Assembly (NCBI GenBank): GCA_001579985.1
Contig: LRSR01000787.1
Location: forward strand, 1 to 20,944
Source: Hypsibius dujardini
Lineage: Eukaryota; Tardigrada; Eutardigrada; Parachela; Hypsibiidae
DNA length: 20,944 nt
Direction: 5' to 3'
The translations under genes were made by a program, and so were the position numbers. The notes below the pieces were generated by a model. It searched no databases. It worked only from the letters and a program-made list of their open reading frames with translations, and was not told where the DNA came from. Positions 19,480-20,944 of this stretch are shown piece by piece. Position 1 is the stretch's first letter; every line of letters starts with the position of its first letter.

Positions 19480-20476
19480 AATTAAAATGGCGCGACGCGA
19501 TTTGCTGCTATTCTCAAGCGTTTTTTTCGGTAAAAATTTGAGAAAACGAGGAAGCAGCGCAGTCCAGAAGGAAGCGTCTTGAAGCAAGCGGCCAGGAAAA
19601 TAATTGACGGTTGCGTTGCGCGTTGAATATTCCTTCCTTGGGTGCTAAACGGTCTTCGCGGAGTGAACTGGCGTGAATAAAAATCGAATTGTCGCTTTAG
19701 TCAATAGCATTTACTTGCGGGGAGGCGAAACTGTAGCCGAACTTTAAGGCGCCTCGACAAACAGAAAGGGAAAGTAATCGCAAATCGATGCAGCGTTTTG
19801 TGTGATAGGCTTTTTCGTAAACCGCGATGACGTCACAGTGAAAGTCAGCGCCATACAACGCTCCAGATCAGATGCGCTGCGTTTTATACAGCTCATTGTT
19901 CAATCAATCAATCAACAACACCAATGCGCTAATAACGGTAAGCTTGCAGCGACGAATCAGTCATTGACGCCATTGCCCCCTCCCCCCCCCCCGAAACCGA
20001 AAAAGTGATCCAATAGTATCCCCTGACGTGTTTTATAATACAAATAGCAAAATCATACCGAGGCTCCCCCTTTGGATTTTTAGTCAGCCAACATCGGTGG
20101 AAAATGTTCTGTTATTTTCTGAATCGTTCGTCAGTTAAAACGCTGTTCGCACAATCAACTCGTTTAGCAGAGGGAATTGACGGTGTATGCGCTTTAAAGT
20201 GTCATTGTGTGATATATAAGCGTAGGATCTGCGCTTAATCAATATGTGCACGTACGTAGGACATGAGGTTTACGACCGATTTAGATGACGGTTATTCCTC
20301 GGTGTACTTGCTTCCTGCGCCTCCGAGATTGTTTTCCCATTTGCAAGTAGAATATTTTCTTTTCCCCAAAACTTAAAAATCTTGTCCTCCGTACCGGAAA
20401 GTCTAGACGCGTTTATGCCGACACTTCATTCGTGTGATTTTGTTTCTTTGATCGTTACTACGAGCCAGTTTCCCCA
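19480..20476. promoter_or_regulatory. Divergent EXT2 / ZPR1 promoter and ZPR1 leader
   Basis: It separates the EXT2 leader exon (minus) from the ZPR1 start codon (plus). Visible signals: AAAATGGCG (a YY1-like core) near 19486, the perfect palindrome TGACGTCA at 19828-19835 (CRE/ATF type), an initiator-like CTCATTG near 19892 followed by a donor AACG|GTAAGC at 19937, and a TATA-type box TATATAAG at 20213-20220. ZPR1 may thus have two start regions, one with a spliced leader. Confidence 0.5.
19828..19835. promoter_or_regulatory. Full CRE palindrome TGACGTCA
   Basis: An exact 8-bp match to the cAMP-response/ATF site in the EXT2-ZPR1 divergent region. Occupancy is unknown. Confidence 0.55.
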
Positions 20477-20596
20477 ATGGCTGCCGAGACTTCCACGACG
20501 AGCCGGCAGAATGCGTCCGTTTCCTTCCCGAATATCTCCGGCGATAATCCCGAAGTCACTGAAATAGAAAGTCTTTGCGTGGCCTGTGAGCGGAAC
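20477..20596 (+). CDS. ZPR1: ZPR1 zinc-finger protein, first coding exon (partial, runs off window)
   Basis: The ATG at 20477 is the first in frame after a TGA in the leader. The 40 codons run to a strong donor AAC|GTAAGTGG at 20597. The peptide begins MAAETSTTSR and ends EVTEIESLCVACERN. The block TEIESLC..C is the start of the first C4 zinc finger of ZPR1, with Cys34 and Cys37 as the first pair. ZPR1 shuttles between cytoplasm and nucleus and acts in eEF1A folding and growth signalling in yeast and mammals. Only the low-complexity N-terminus and half a zinc finger are present. The next exon, expected to begin near a Gly-Thr-Arg-Leu-type segment, is not visible before 20944. Confidence 0.85.
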
Positions 20597-20664
20597 GTAA
20601 GTGGGATTTTGGTTTGGGGAAATTATTAGAGTGTGAGGGAGAGATCCTGGAATGGACCACTTGA

Positions 20665-20944
20665 CTTTTCGTACCCTGGAATGGGCCACCGGGTGGCAGA
20701 GGACGCTCTGTCGCAAATTAATCAAAAACAAATGAGTCACTGCATAGTCAGCGACCTCTATAGCGAACTTTTTCCAACCGTCCAATTATTTCGTTTTTTA
20801 AACACGTTCCCACAATTTTTCTTCGTATCTGATACGCGTTCCACCGGGTTATCGATTATTCTCCGTCGTTTAGGATCTTCTTGATAGTCAAAACCTGTCT
20901 GGAAGTTGTGATTCCAGGGTGACCCATTCCAGGGTACGGGAAAG
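20665..20944. mobile_element. Family D foldback element in ZPR1 intron 1 (right end at window edge)
   Basis: The left arm reads ttttcgtaccctggaatggg then ccacc (20665-20690). The right arm (20918-20944) is its inverted copy: ggtgacccattccagggtac then gggaaag. An extra direct copy of cctggaatggaccac lies at 20646-20660. The interior has no coding capacity. The right boundary may lie beyond the window. Confidence 0.7.

Noticed and set aside
19802-20008. 68-codon frame beginning at a GTG and ending in a proline run
   Set aside because: It has no ATG start, includes the CRE and a CAAT repeat, and is cut by a donor at 19938. It is better explained as promoter and leader.
1-20944. tRNA, rRNA or other structured RNA genes
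   Set aside because: I saw no cloverleaf with a GTTCGA-type T-loop and no rRNA signature. A tRNAscan or Infernal search would be decisive.

Overview
This is a gene-dense stretch of animal nuclear DNA. The genes have many short GT-AG introns in phases that join exactly. The gene set includes EXT2 (heparan sulfate synthesis) and an ARIP4/RAD54L2-type chromatin ATPase, which points to a metazoan. Compact introns and very abundant (CTGT)n and (GATT)n microsatellites suggest a small-genome invertebrate; I cannot name the phylum. Nothing looks bacterial, viral or plasmid-borne.

Layout. 1-4018 is repeat-rich with no secure gene: a tandem/foldback element (374-691), a candidate first coding exon (712-977), a second foldback copy (1361-1485), a 32-bp minisatellite (1775-2119) and microsatellites. 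4019-10139 (minus) is an 11-coding-exon RAD54L2/ARIP4-like SNF2 ATPase, 1244 aa in my model, with a non-coding 5' exon ending at 10563. 11130-14329 (plus) is an 8-exon METTL25-like methyltransferase, 488 aa. 14506-18941 (minus) is a 9-exon EXT2, 700 aa, with an upstream spliced leader that carries a 59-codon uORF. 20477-20596 (plus) is the first coding exon of ZPR1; the rest lies beyond the window.

The arrangement alternates. RAD54L2 and METTL25 are head-to-head across about 0.6-1 kb. METTL25 and EXT2 are tail-to-tail with 176 bp between stop codons. EXT2 and ZPR1 are head-to-head across a promoter region containing a perfect TGACGTCA. The four proteins act in unrelated processes (chromatin/SUMO, methyl transfer, Golgi heparan sulfate polymerisation, eEF1A biogenesis), so this is ordinary shared-promoter compaction and not a pathway cluster.

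The most notable structure is in the non-coding DNA. At least three families of short terminal-inverted-repeat (MITE-like) foldback elements occur, mostly inside introns, and possibly a fourth. Every intron of about 270 nt or more carries a microsatellite, a minisatellite or a foldback, while short introns mostly carry none. I see no convincing new multi-gene system. All gene models were spliced by eye and have not been checked by alignment or RNA data.
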